From Leptolyngbya sp. Heron Island J (GTDB lineage: Bacteria > Cyanobacteriota > Cyanobacteriia > Phormidesmidales > Phormidesmidaceae): DNA of 64,000 bases. The position numbers and the translations under genes are program-made. Where the stretch lies: NCBI RefSeq assembly GCF_000482245.1, contig NZ_AWNH01000071.1, forward strand, positions 124,001 through 188,000, read 5' to 3'. This document shows, one piece after another, positions 38,419-47,559 of the stretch. The notes beneath the pieces were generated by a model. That model had not been told where the DNA came from. It worked only from the letters and a program-made list of their open reading frames with translations, and ran no database searches. The stretch's first letter is position 1, and the number at the start of each line of letters is the position of its first letter.

Positions 38419-40095
38419 TCAGCTCTTCAGAATGCAATCTGCTGAAAGCAGCGTTTTCCCATGATCACTGACTACGGTACAGGTCGGTGTGAGTTGCTGT
38501 AAGGCAGAGGGTTGTTGCTGTAGTTGTTCTATGGCTGATGATAGTTCTGATTCAAACTGTTTTAGCCACTGGTGTGGCATATTATCGGGATTGAAAGAGT
38601 TCTCATCGATCAGCCAAAAGTCAATATCATAGTCAGTAATAACTGATTGGAGTTTGGATATGTCTGGGCTGTATTGGGCGGCCATCAAATCTAAAATTCG
38701 AGGTCGAATTTGGCTGTAATAGCCTTGGTGGTAGGCCAAACTATGACCTGGGCTGACAAGCACTGAACGACCTGTAAAGGCTGGAATATTCTCAGCTTCC
38801 TTTGTTAAAGAAGCGATCCGAATATCGCGGGGCTGTTGTTGTAAATACTCATAGAGTGCAGTGCGATTCGAGTTCACATACACCACATTTAGAAAACTAT
38901 TGAGTAATCCCGGATAGCCTACGGTAATTACAGTAAAGCCAACCACCAAGCTGAGGGCTACTCCCTGCCGCCATAGATGAGACTGATGCAAACGTCGGAG
39001 AGCTGCGTCTAATAGCGCTACTAATACTATGGCGGCGGCTATAGAGAAAATGATTTTAATGCTGTGGCGGCTGTAGCGGCTAGGTAAGTGCAGACGAAAT
39101 AAGAGAGCGTGGGAAACAAAAAACATGATGACTGCCGCAAGCCACAGCTGATGAAGGATAGCACCGTTGCGGGTGATTGTTTTTAGCAGGGGTAGCCGCA
39201 GTCGATAGAGCAGCGGCAATAATAATGCAGCGCAAATGGTGGTCGGAATAACGGGCGGTAGCAGACCGCTGCGGGCGGCAAATAACCAGTATTTCAGCGG
39301 GTTGTTATAGAAAAAAGCGTTACGACCACCGGGGTAAAACTCTGCCATGCCCCTGGCTTGTTCTAGGGTGACCACAGGGCCATAGGTCGACGTGCCAATG
39401 GCGTAGGGGAACAGCACAATACTAGCCACTCCCAGACCCACAACCAAAAACTTCCAAGCATCCGGTTTTCGTGGCGGCCAGATCACCTGTATCCCTAACA
39501 GCGTCAGTGAGACAAACATAGTCTGAGGGTAAAACAACCCCTGGAGACCTAGCACTATCACACAAGGGATGAGTTGTCGCCGCACTACATAAAGTAAAAA
39601 GGCCACAATCAATAAAATGTTGAAGGCCTTAGGGGTGGCGGAGGCTAGTTCATCCCACATCCACAGGGATTGATTGAGAATAATGGTGCTGGTAAATGCG
39701 ACTAGTGGCGTAGGGATAATGGCGATGGTCAGGTAAAAGGCATAGGCTGTGCCGATGACGCCCAAAACGGGAGGCAGTAGTTTACTCAATAGAAACGGAT
39801 GCAGGCCTACTTTGGCACCCACCCAATAGAGAGCCTTGTAACCACCGGGAGCGACTGATTGAAAATAGTCGGCGATAATATCGTCTGGGAATAGGCCAGG
39901 ATCAACATAACGCAGCATCCAAAATAGGTGCTGCCGACCGTCGTCTGGAATGGTGTATGGCCCCGCAAACGCAATACGCCAGAACAAAAGGCCATAAATT
40001 ATGGCAATAATCAGGCTTGCTGCTAGCCAGATGCGCTGATTTTTTGGGGTGGAACGTAGGCCGTATTGGTCAATCCAGGCCGTAAGAGTTTTCAA
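38419..40095 (-). CDS. Polytopic membrane protein, possible glycosyltransferase-like
   Basis: The 558-residue protein has about ten membrane helices and a C-terminal soluble domain (about 420-558). The first loop contains AGPYTIPDDGRQHLFWML, with acidic residues of the kind seen in GT-C lipid-linked-sugar glycosyltransferases, but the usual motif is not clear. The C-terminal domain, with YEYLQQQPRDIRIASLTKEAENIPAF, is typical of this type. I infer an envelope-polysaccharide role; the substrate is unknown. It lies 50 bases downstream of the Rieske gene on the same strand and may share its message. Confidence 0.6.
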   Translation of the reverse strand: MKTLTAWIDQYGLRSTPKNQRIWLAASLIIAIIYGLLFWRIAFAGPYTIPDDGRQHLFWMLRYVDPGLFPDDIIADYFQSVAPGGYKALYWVGAKVGLHPFLLSKLLPPVLGVIGTAYAFYLTIAIIPTPLVAFTSTIILNQSLWMWDELASATPKAFNILLIVAFLLYVVRRQLIPCVIVLGLQGLFYPQTMFVSLTLLGIQVIWPPRKPDAWKFLVVGLGVASIVLFPYAIGTSTYGPVVTLEQARGMAEFYPGGRNAFFYNNPLKYWLFAARSGLLPPVIPTTICAALLLPLLYRLRLPLLKTITRNGAILHQLWLAAVIMFFVSHALLFRLHLPSRYSRHSIKIIFSIAAAIVLVALLDAALRRLHQSHLWRQGVALSLVVGFTVITVGYPGLLNSFLNVVYVNSNRTALYEYLQQQPRDIRIASLTKEAENIPAFTGRSVLVSPGHSLAYHQGYYSQIRPRILDLMAAQYSPDISKLQSVITDYDIDFWLIDENSFNPDNMPHQWLKQFESELSSAIEQLQQQPSALQQLTPTCTVVSDHGKTLLSADCILKS

Positions 40096-40145
40096 GGCAT
40101 CACCAGAAAATCCATCAGGCCTATCTTACTAGTGTTGCGCCCAGC

Positions 40146-40610
40146 TTAGGTGGCTTTCACCAAGACCAAATCGCCATCGATAATCGCCTCATAGGAGGCT
40201 AAGGGGTCGGTAGCAGGACCAGTAGCAACGCTGCCGTCAGTGTTGAACTTTGAGCCATGACAGGGACAGGCAAACGCGTCATCTTTCCACTCGACGCTAC
40301 AGCCCTGGTGAGTGCACATGGAGTTAAGAGCGATGACGCTATCGGCAGCGGCTGGATCGCGAATGACAATCACAGGGCCAGCAATAAAGCCTTTTTTGGC
40401 TAGATAACCATCGCTGTCTAAATCGGTGACGGTACCGAGAGCGGCAAATCCATCTTCTCTCGGTGTTTCATCGATCGTGGCAGCTGGAGCATCATCAGGT
40501 TCTGGGGCTTCAGAGGTAGTTTCTGTGGGATTGCAGGCTGCGATCGCAACTGGCAAAGATGTTGCCAATAGTCCCAACCCAAACAGGTTGCCAAACTCAC
40601 GACGATTCAT
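40146..40610 (-). CDS. Tat-exported Rieske [2Fe-2S] lipoprotein
   Basis: The 154-residue protein has an N-terminal MNRREFGNLFGLGLL (twin-arginine signal) and a lipobox-like ending (VAIAACNP), so it is probably exported folded and lipid-anchored. The Rieske cluster is bound by CTHQGC (Cys, His) and CPCHGS (Cys, His); the second Cys of each block gives the disulfide found in high-potential bc/b6f-type Rieske proteins. It lacks the transmembrane tail of PetC and is short. It is the last of three leftward genes after ResB and CcsA, which suggests it serves the same electron-transfer system as the cytochromes at 44.9-49.6 kb (inference). Confidence 0.88.
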   Translation of the reverse strand: MNRREFGNLFGLGLLATSLPVAIAACNPTETTSEAPEPDDAPAATIDETPREDGFAALGTVTDLDSDGYLAKKGFIAGPVIVIRDPAAADSVIALNSMCTHQGCSVEWKDDAFACPCHGSKFNTDGSVATGPATDPLASYEAIIDGDLVLVKAT

Positions 40611-40681
40611 ATGAAAGTCCTCTCTCTTTTGTTTTTTGAAGTCTGACCTTGTACCTATGGATACCTTGAGAGATACCTTTA

Positions 40682-42364
40682 TTAGGTACTGGTCTCAGCC
40701 GCATGCAAGCCACCCAGCCAACCTTGGTGCCGAATGACAGTAATTAATACAAACAGTAAATCTAAACCGACTACCCCAGCAATCATCAACTCGGAACCAC
40801 CAGTGCCAAAACCATAGCTGTGTAGCCCAGTCCCCAAAACAAAGTTAACGCCATACCAAGCCATCAATACTGCATTAAAGGCGACTACGCTGGCGACGCT
40901 GATGCCAAAGTTGCCAATCCAACCGACCAGGCGACCATGGAGTGGAACCAGGTAGCAGAGCAAAGCAATCAACGCCCAAGTTTCTTTCGGGTCCCAGCCC
41001 CAGAAGCGACCCCAGGAGAAGTGCGCCCAGATGCCGCCCAGGATAATCCCTGCAGTTAACAACAGTACGCCCACCTGCAGCACTCGATAGTTCAGCTGGG
41101 AGAGCAGCTTAATCCGCGATTTAGCATCGGGGGTAAACAGATAGCTACCCAAGGCCACATGGCCCAGCCCTAAGGCCAGGGCAAAACTGGCATAGCTCAG
41201 GGCAATGGTAGGTACGTGAATACTTAGCCAAAAGTTGTCCCTCAGCACTGGCACCAGCGGCGAAATGCTAGGGTCTAGCACCGCTGGCAGGCTGTCTGCC
41301 AGAATCAAACACACTACAGACAAGGGAGCTGCGGCTAGCAAATAGTATTTAGAGCGATGCAAAAGCTCGAACATTAGAGCGATGGCCGCAATGCCAAAGC
41401 CAACCCAAACCACTGATTCATACATATTGGTCACAGGAGGGCGACCGGCAATTTGCATCCGAAGCCAAAAGCCGAAGCTTTGCACAGCTACACCGGCCAC
41501 AAAGGTGCCAATGGCGGTCCAGTACAGATTAAAGGGCTGTACCCACAGGGCTACAAGCATTAAGACAAAAGCAATGCCGTAGAGTTGCCAGGCCTTGGCA
41601 AAGGGATGGAAGTGGTTGAAAAATACCTCGCGTCGCATCACACCATCTGCGGGATAAACGTCAGGGCTAAGAGCGGCTAGGCCATCTTTGAGAGACTGGG
41701 TCATGGGAGCAAGCATAGGCAGATGATCGGTGCCCGACAGAATTGTCTGCTTAACAATTGCAAAGTTGGCTAGCAGTGGCGCGATTGATTCGGCGTCATA
41801 CAGGCTCTGGGCTGCGGTAATACCTACCCACTTGCCTTTGATGTCGCTGGGATGGGGGACAATTGCGATCGCATCATCATCTACCGTATTGAGCATCAAC
41901 TGCAGCCGTTCCTCAATGGTCAGAGCCTCGCGTTCGTCACGAGTCAAATCCTCTTCATCCATCTGCTTCTGATGAGCGGATCTGACCACATCCCCCAATG
42001 GCTGATTTCTCATCAGTGTTTCAAACGAGAAATGTTTTTGTTCTACATCCAAACCCGCTAGCTCTTTTAACGGACGATAGCTGACTAACACAAATGGTTC
42101 TGTATTCCAGTTGCGATTGTTTAGCCATAGAGACATAAACGTCTCCATTGCACTTTCCTGAATGCCATCGTGTTTATAAGTCGTTGCTCCATAAATCTTG
42201 GCAACAGTTTCCTGAGCCACAGTGTCCAGAGGCTTTTTACGCCCTCCCTGCTGCACAGTCATGGTCTCTAAACTGTCTAAAGCAGAGGGTTGAAACTGGC
42301 TGAAGGGCATCGCGATTAGCAATAGCCCAAGACATAAACCAATCGCAAATTTGAGAAGTTTCAT
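40682..42364 (-). CDS. ccsA: Cytochrome c biogenesis protein CcsA/ResC, N-terminally extended
   Basis: The membrane WWD motif GRFWGWDPKETWALI places it in the CcsA/ResC heme-handling family, the partner of ResB in System II cytochrome c maturation. It is 560 residues, much longer than the usual cyanobacterial CcsA of about 330-350; the N-terminal 265 or so form a large region after a signal anchor, with a periplasmic domain. Such extended forms are more familiar outside cyanobacteria, which suggests a separate origin. It is 79 bases downstream of resB and 71 bases upstream of the Rieske gene. Confidence 0.93.
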   Translation of the reverse strand: MKLLKFAIGLCLGLLLIAMPFSQFQPSALDSLETMTVQQGGRKKPLDTVAQETVAKIYGATTYKHDGIQESAMETFMSLWLNNRNWNTEPFVLVSYRPLKELAGLDVEQKHFSFETLMRNQPLGDVVRSAHQKQMDEEDLTRDEREALTIEERLQLMLNTVDDDAIAIVPHPSDIKGKWVGITAAQSLYDAESIAPLLANFAIVKQTILSGTDHLPMLAPMTQSLKDGLAALSPDVYPADGVMRREVFFNHFHPFAKAWQLYGIAFVLMLVALWVQPFNLYWTAIGTFVAGVAVQSFGFWLRMQIAGRPPVTNMYESVVWVGFGIAAIALMFELLHRSKYYLLAAAPLSVVCLILADSLPAVLDPSISPLVPVLRDNFWLSIHVPTIALSYASFALALGLGHVALGSYLFTPDAKSRIKLLSQLNYRVLQVGVLLLTAGIILGGIWAHFSWGRFWGWDPKETWALIALLCYLVPLHGRLVGWIGNFGISVASVVAFNAVLMAWYGVNFVLGTGLHSYGFGTGGSELMIAGVVGLDLLFVLITVIRHQGWLGGLHAAETST

Positions 42365-42443
42365 GGGTGTACTTTGGCTGCAGTGAATAGCAATTAGCGG
42401 AAAAGGGCAACTAAATCGATTATCTCAAAGATTCAAAACTGCC

Positions 42444-44243
42444 TCAGCGGCTAGAAAAAAAACTAAAGATGGGAATTGGGGTAACCGTCTCTTCTTCGGT
42501 AGGTTCAGCGTCAGACGAACCCAAGATGTCGCCGATGAATTTAAGCTTTTTAGCCACGGAACGACCATAAAACATGACGGCTACACCTATTGTTACCATC
42601 ATCGATCCTAACCAGGTCAATCCTGTCACCCACCAGGGCTCGCGCTTAACCTGCAAAGTCGACTGGGCCAAATCACCTGGATTCCAAGAAGCCTGAGCAA
42701 TTTTCCAACCTTGAAACCAAGTTGGATGATTCATCCATACCCGTCGTTCAGCCAGTTCTCCGGTTTGGGGTTCCATCAGGGTGACTAAACTGGTCCACAT
42801 TGCCACAGACTCACTCCCCTCGTTGCGCTCCACAATAAAATCATTGAGCTTAAGGGCAAAGGGCAACTTCATCAGCTTGGGACTAAAGGCGACATACCAG
42901 TCTCCCGTTGTTGTTGCTAGGGTTGTGGGCTCAACCCAGGGAATCCATTGGGCGTGACCATCCTTTGTCGCCACATTAAGGGCAGGCTCTCCACCGGAGC
43001 TCCCTTCAGGTAAGGGCACAACAGCTCGTTCAATCCGTGCTTTTGGCACATATTTTTCCAACGTGATTTCAAAGTCTGCCCAACCTGGTGTTACTGGCTG
43101 GCCCACGGTTAGAGGCCCAGACTTAAATCCCTGGGAGGACTTAGCGGCATAGTGCAGTTCACCAGCAGTATCGACAACAACCTTAAAGAATGCTGCTGGC
43201 TGCGTATCAGTCGAGATCTCATAGCTAATATTGACTGACAGGGGAGTCTCCCCATTTAGCTGGGAGCGGACAGGAGCAAAGTCTGGATTACTGAAAACAA
43301 ACCAGCGCTCAACCGTATCTCCCTGCGATAACTCTAGTTCCACAGCTGGATTGAGCAACTGCTGAGTGACAGTCTCTGGTTGTCCATCGCCATTGAGACG
43401 AAAATCTGGCCAGAAGTCTTTGATAGTGAGCTGAATATTTTCGAGAACAATCGGCTGATTCAAACTGGATTTCACATCTACAGTCTGGGCTTTTCCGGTG
43501 GTTTCAAGCTGTAACGTTCCCCAAACGGCAGTATTTGCTTGAACGACCTCTGTTAACACCTGCCTGAGCTCCTGTTCAGAATTCACCGTTGCAATTTGGA
43601 GTTCGGCAGGACCAATATCCATCCGATCGTAAGCGGCTGGTGCCACTGCTAACCAGCGTTCTAATGCCTGGCCCATTCGGGCACTGTGCAGAGAAAGTTT
43701 GACGGCGGGGTTGTTAACAGCCCCGCCATCTTCGAAGTGAACTGTCTTGATGGCATGGTTGGTGTAGCCGAGTAAGGACAAGTCACCTAGATGGTCAGGA
43801 ACAACGCTACCATCATCCTTAATAAATAGAGATGTTTGTTGCGTCTCCTGCCCAGGCGCAGCTATCTCTAAAAGATCACCCTGCACACGGAGTGTACTCA
43901 CAGGACCACTGTCAGTCCTCGCTAATAGCATGCCTTCAACACTCAGGTGAATAACCGCAGCTGAACCTGCAATGATCACCACTAAACCCCAGTGAGCGAT
44001 CGCAAATCCTACCTTACGGGCACCTTTCCAGGGATAACGCAGCAGTGTAGACAGGCTCAGATTAACTGCCAATAAAAACATTAAAGCGCCAAACCAAGGG
44101 CTTTTATAAATCTCCTGTTGGACAACAGAGCTGCCCACTTCTGATTCGTAAAAAGTTGCACCGATGAGGATAGAGCCGATAACCACCAGCAGAGGGACGG
44201 CCAGTCTAATGGAACCTACAAATTGAATTACTGCAGAGGTCAT
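42444..44243 (-). CDS. resB: Cytochrome c biogenesis protein ResB
   Basis: The 599-residue protein has an N-terminal group of three hydrophobic segments (AVPLLVVIGSILIGATFYES, FGALMFLLAVNLSLSTLLRYPW, GFAIAHWGLVVIIAGSAAVIHL), a long periplasmic domain (about 110-545) and a last helix (LTWLGSMMVTIGVAVMFYG), the ResB/Ccs1 layout. ResB holds apocytochrome and heme with CcsA for thioether attachment. It is the first leftward gene of the divergent cluster. Cyanobacteria need a Ccs1 for cytochromes f and c6, so this copy may be an extra, dedicated set (inference: I cannot see the rest of the genome). Confidence 0.92.
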   Translation of the reverse strand: MTSAVIQFVGSIRLAVPLLVVIGSILIGATFYESEVGSSVVQQEIYKSPWFGALMFLLAVNLSLSTLLRYPWKGARKVGFAIAHWGLVVIIAGSAAVIHLSVEGMLLARTDSGPVSTLRVQGDLLEIAAPGQETQQTSLFIKDDGSVVPDHLGDLSLLGYTNHAIKTVHFEDGGAVNNPAVKLSLHSARMGQALERWLAVAPAAYDRMDIGPAELQIATVNSEQELRQVLTEVVQANTAVWGTLQLETTGKAQTVDVKSSLNQPIVLENIQLTIKDFWPDFRLNGDGQPETVTQQLLNPAVELELSQGDTVERWFVFSNPDFAPVRSQLNGETPLSVNISYEISTDTQPAAFFKVVVDTAGELHYAAKSSQGFKSGPLTVGQPVTPGWADFEITLEKYVPKARIERAVVPLPEGSSGGEPALNVATKDGHAQWIPWVEPTTLATTTGDWYVAFSPKLMKLPFALKLNDFIVERNEGSESVAMWTSLVTLMEPQTGELAERRVWMNHPTWFQGWKIAQASWNPGDLAQSTLQVKREPWWVTGLTWLGSMMVTIGVAVMFYGRSVAKKLKFIGDILGSSDAEPTEEETVTPIPIFSFFSSR

Positions 44244-44952
44244 AGGCGAAAAATCAAAGCACTCGCTGAATGGTTGAAGCTATCAGCTAAGCAACAACAT
44301 TTGACAATCTTTACCGTGATCTGAGGTCTTTTTTGTATACATAGACACAGAAGACATCTGTATCTTAATCGTTTTGCTTGGGATTATTCAAAAAATGAAT
44401 TGATCTGTATCGATATGTGCAAGTGATTGCTAATTTATTAATTATTTAGGGTTCTGAAAATATATTGATTATCTAAATAATTCCGTGCCTGAAGTCCTTT
44501 TCAATTAGGCATTCTAGTTCTATTTTGTTGCATTCAAAAATATCCAAGAATCAATATTTCTCAGGTAAAGAAAGGTTGATTCGGTTTTTGCAAATTTTCA
44601 ATGCATGAAGTGAATATAGGCTTGTTTTTGGTATCTGAGGTCACAAAAAAATAGTGGCGATCGCAATACGGTGATATTCGTATACGTAGATACCGACCCA
44701 TCCCATGTAATTCTTTGCCACCGTCAAAGTGATTGAGCGATAGTCGGTTTTACAGTATTGTTCCGTCTCTTATTCTGTTGATGTCCTGGCAGGGATGTCG
44801 TGGATGCTGAGTTGCCAATCATCACTCAATTTGTTTCAGTGCGTCAGTTAGTTGATTGGAGTTCCCTGGGTGCTTCAGATATCTACGCACATGTTTTTGG
44901 TTTCTTGAAACAAAGCTTGTGACAAAAACTTGTTGACGTGAGACTAATAGGA
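44244..44952. promoter_or_regulatory. Divergent control region between resB and the globin gene
   Basis: These 709 bases hold no supported gene and are AT-rich. Two near-identical 14-mers stand out: GTATACATAGACAC (44335-44348), 92 bases before resB, and GTATACGTAGATAC (44680-44693), 260 bases before the globin start. They agree at 12 of 14 positions and are in the same orientation. The second fits GTA-N8-TAC of NtcA but has no TAN3T -10 box at the expected 20-24 bases, so it is not a good NtcA site. They may be operators of one regulator for both sides. Confidence 0.5.
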
Positions 44953-45951
44953 ATGTCTTTAAACGTAGAGTTGTTAGAGAAAAGTTTCGAACTCGTAAAG
45001 CCTAAGGCTGATGAGTTTGTAGGTAGCTTCTACAACAACCTTTTTACCGATTATCCGGCGGCCAAACCCCTGTTTGAACACTCAGACATGGCGAAGCAGA
45101 AGCAAATGCTCAAAGGTGCGCTGGTTATGGTTATTGATAACCTGAGAAAACCAGAGGTGCTGAGTAATGCGCTGAAAGGGTTGGGCGCTCGCCACGTAAA
45201 GTATGGAGCTTTACCAGAGCACTACCCTTTGGTGGGCAACAGTTTGATAAAAACGCTGGAGCAATATGCAGGTAATGCCTGGAGCCCTGAGCTTAAGGAG
45301 GCTTGGGCCGGTGCCTACGGAGCTATCACTGAACTAATGTTGGAAGGGGCTGACTATAGTGAGGAAGAAGTGGCGCTAGAAAGCTCTCCTGCTCCGGCAG
45401 AGGAAAGTGGTCTTAAGGTTGAACTATTAGAGCAAAGTTTTGCTCTGGTTGCTCCTCAAGCTGATGCCTTGGTGTCGACGTTTTACGACAATCTGTTCAC
45501 AGATTATCCAGATGCTCGTCCCCTGTTTGAGCACACTGACATGGTGAAGCAAAAACAGATGCTGAAGGGCGGTCTGGTAATGGTAGTTGAAAATCTACGT
45601 AAGCCAGATGTTCTAAGCAAAGCACTAAAAGGATTGGGGGCTCGTCACGTGAAGTATGGTGCTCTTCCTGCTCACTACCCTTTAGTTGGCAACAGCTTGC
45701 TTAAGACCCTTGAACAGTATGCTGGCGATGCCTGGACCGCTGACGTCAAGGATGCCTGGGTTGGTGCCTATGATGCAATCACTCAGCTGATGTTGACAGG
45801 GGCTGACTATGATCACCAAGATATTCAGTTAGATTCTCCTGCGGCGACTGTCTCAACTGAGGTGCCAGAAGGCATTGGTATGGGAACAACAGCAGGCATC
45901 ATCGGTGGTAGCGCAGCCGCGTTCATCGTTTTACTGATGGTGTTGCTCTAG
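44953..45951 (+). CDS. Tail-anchored tandem (two-domain) globin
   Basis: Two nearly identical globin domains of the flavohemoglobin/Vitreoscilla single-domain type occupy residues 3-135 and 154-286. In each, the proximal His (GARHVKYG, residues 81 and 232), the B10 Tyr (FYNNLF/FYDNLF, 27 and 178) and the E7-type Gln (49 and 200) are present. A linker then leads to one C-terminal membrane helix (TTAGIIGGSAAAFIVLLMVLL), so both globins should face the cytoplasm. B10 Tyr with E7 Gln is typical of oxygen-binding or NO-dioxygenase globins, but there is no fused reductase domain. ATG 44953 is chosen; a GTG at 44938 would add five residues. It heads the rightward cytochrome genes (22-base gap). Confidence 0.92.
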   Translation: MSLNVELLEKSFELVKPKADEFVGSFYNNLFTDYPAAKPLFEHSDMAKQKQMLKGALVMVIDNLRKPEVLSNALKGLGARHVKYGALPEHYPLVGNSLIKTLEQYAGNAWSPELKEAWAGAYGAITELMLEGADYSEEEVALESSPAPAEESGLKVELLEQSFALVAPQADALVSTFYDNLFTDYPDARPLFEHTDMVKQKQMLKGGLVMVVENLRKPDVLSKALKGLGARHVKYGALPAHYPLVGNSLLKTLEQYAGDAWTADVKDAWVGAYDAITQLMLTGADYDHQDIQLDSPAATVSTEVPEGIGMGTTAGIIGGSAAAFIVLLMVLL

Positions 45952-45973
45952 TGTTGGTTGCTTAGAGATTTTG

Positions 45974-46615
45974 ATGGTACGCTCTTTGAGGCAAAAACTA
46001 GGTAAGGTGTTCTCGCTCAAGACAGGTATCATTCTGGCTTTGGTGATTCTACTTGTGTGGGTTTCAGCGGCTTTTGCCTTAGACAAAAAGGAGGTTTTTC
46101 TACCTGGGGAAACTTCTGAGGGGCATCACTTGTTTGAAGCCTCCTGTGCCTCTTGTCATGAGGGGTTTAAACCTGTTAGTAATGACAACTGCACACGTTG
46201 TCACCAAGCTGAATTAACGGATGATTTGCATGGGGTGAAAAAATTCCGCGATCCGCGTTGGGCAGAATATCGTGAGCGTGTGGATGTCTTGACTTGTACC
46301 GCTTGTCATAATGAACACGTTCATATGTTTGGTCGAGGTGTACATCTACAGCCAGATCTGTGTATGGCTTGTCATGAAGAACTGACCCTGACCCAGCTTA
46401 AGAGCCATGAAGGGTTTGACCCCGATGGTTGCTGGACGGCTGGCTGTCACAACTACCATGACCATCGCACCATATCCACAGGATTTTTACGGCAGAACAT
46501 GGGGGCTCCGGAGATGTTGCCTGTGCAGGAGCTACCTGATCGGGTGATAACTACGTCGCTGGAAGTTGCGCCTAAACCGAATCTCCAGCAGGAGTTTTTG
46601 GGAGGTAGCTCATGA
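45974..46615 (+). CDS. Exported multiheme cytochrome c (about five hemes)
   Basis: The 213-residue protein has an N-terminal signal/anchor segment (TGIILALVILLVWVSAAFAL) and five heme-binding motifs: CASCH, CTRCH, CTACH, CMACH and CWTAGCH (a C-x4-CH of the kind found in cytochrome c3/c7). Extra histidines such as NEHVHMF and HNYHDH could be distal ligands. There is no CxxCK, so it is not a NrfA-type nitrite reductase. It must be in the periplasm or lumen, where ResB/CcsA attach heme. ATG 45974 (a TTG at 45971 is just before it). It overlaps the next cytochrome gene by four bases (ATGA). Confidence 0.9.
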   Translation: MVRSLRQKLGKVFSLKTGIILALVILLVWVSAAFALDKKEVFLPGETSEGHHLFEASCASCHEGFKPVSNDNCTRCHQAELTDDLHGVKKFRDPRWAEYRERVDVLTCTACHNEHVHMFGRGVHLQPDLCMACHEELTLTQLKSHEGFDPDGCWTAGCHNYHDHRTISTGFLRQNMGAPEMLPVQELPDRVITTSLEVAPKPNLQQEFLGGSS

Positions 46616-47424
46616 TTGGTCGTCAATTGACGGGGTGGCTACGCTCTCTTTTAGTAATTGGTTTATCTGTCTTACTGATGTTTATTGTAACTCCAATGGC
46701 GAGTGCAACTACACAGCAGGAGTTGGATGATATTACAGAGCTGTGGCAAACCAGTGCTCATGCTCTCAACGATATCAACTGTGCTAGCTGCCATCAAAAT
46801 AATGAGACCAAGGAGTTTGTTGCCGTCCCTGATCACGAAACCTGTCGGTCATGCCACGAGCAAGCTGTAGACACATTCTTATTAAGCAAACACGGTATTC
46901 GCTTGTTGGAAGGGGACTCTCCCCTGACACCAGCTATGGCCAGACTACCCATGCAACATGAGGCCATGCAGAAGCAAATGAACTGTAATGCCTGTCATAA
47001 CGTTCATTCCGCTAACACGACAGAAGCATCAGTAGATGCTTGCCTGACTTGCCACAACGATAATCACTCTTTGAATTATCAGAATTCAAGGCATGCCGAA
47101 CTGTTTGCTGCAAGTCAAGAATTGCCACGACCTGGGCCAGGGGCTGTCAGTTGTTCAACCTGTCACTTACCTCGTGTAGTTCATGGTCAAGGCGATAACG
47201 CTGTGGTCAAGGTCAATCATAACAACACCTACAACCTCAAGCCGCAAGATCGCATGGTGGGTGATGTGTGTATGAGCTGTCACGGTATTGAGTATAGCTA
47301 CAACAGTATTTTCGATCCTGAGCTGGTCGAAGCCAATTTTGACCGACCTCCTAACCTTGAGATGGAGACCTTTGAGCTTATGAAGGCTGCTGAGGCCAGG
47401 AGGACGGGCAATACCTCTGAATAG
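46612..47424 (+). CDS. Exported hexaheme cytochrome c
   Basis: The 270-residue precursor has a signal peptide (LVIGLSVLLMFIVTPMASAT) and six CxxCH motifs: CASCH, CRSCH, CNACH, CLTCH, CSTCH and CMSCH. The spacing recalls doubled-CxxCH and hydroxylamine-oxidoreductase/c554-type cytochromes, but no enzymatic subfamily is recognised and no CxxCK is present. The last part, MSCHGIEYSYNSIFDPELVEANFDRPP, looks like a conserved tail. Its start overlaps the previous cytochrome stop (ATGA), so the pair is made together in fixed ratio. Confidence 0.9.
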   Translation: MIGRQLTGWLRSLLVIGLSVLLMFIVTPMASATTQQELDDITELWQTSAHALNDINCASCHQNNETKEFVAVPDHETCRSCHEQAVDTFLLSKHGIRLLEGDSPLTPAMARLPMQHEAMQKQMNCNACHNVHSANTTEASVDACLTCHNDNHSLNYQNSRHAELFAASQELPRPGPGAVSCSTCHLPRVVHGQGDNAVVKVNHNNTYNLKPQDRMVGDVCMSCHGIEYSYNSIFDPELVEANFDRPPNLEMETFELMKAAEARRTGNTSE

Positions 47425-47559
47425 CGCACTGTTGTTATTCAGAATCCTCTGTGTGGAAAAGCTGCGTTCAGGTTGAAATCTGTAGTTTCTTCTACAGAAA
47501 AAACCAATCCTGGACGTGGACAAGATTGCAATATCCGGATGTACCAGGAGATAGTTTAA

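Noticed and set aside
44680-44693. NtcA-type site GTA-N8-TAC
   Set aside because: No TAN3T -10 element at the expected distance; the match is better explained as one of two repeats of a longer 14-mer.
47167-47523. 118-codon minus-strand frame
   Set aside because: Antisense to the hexaheme cytochrome, with no supporting features.
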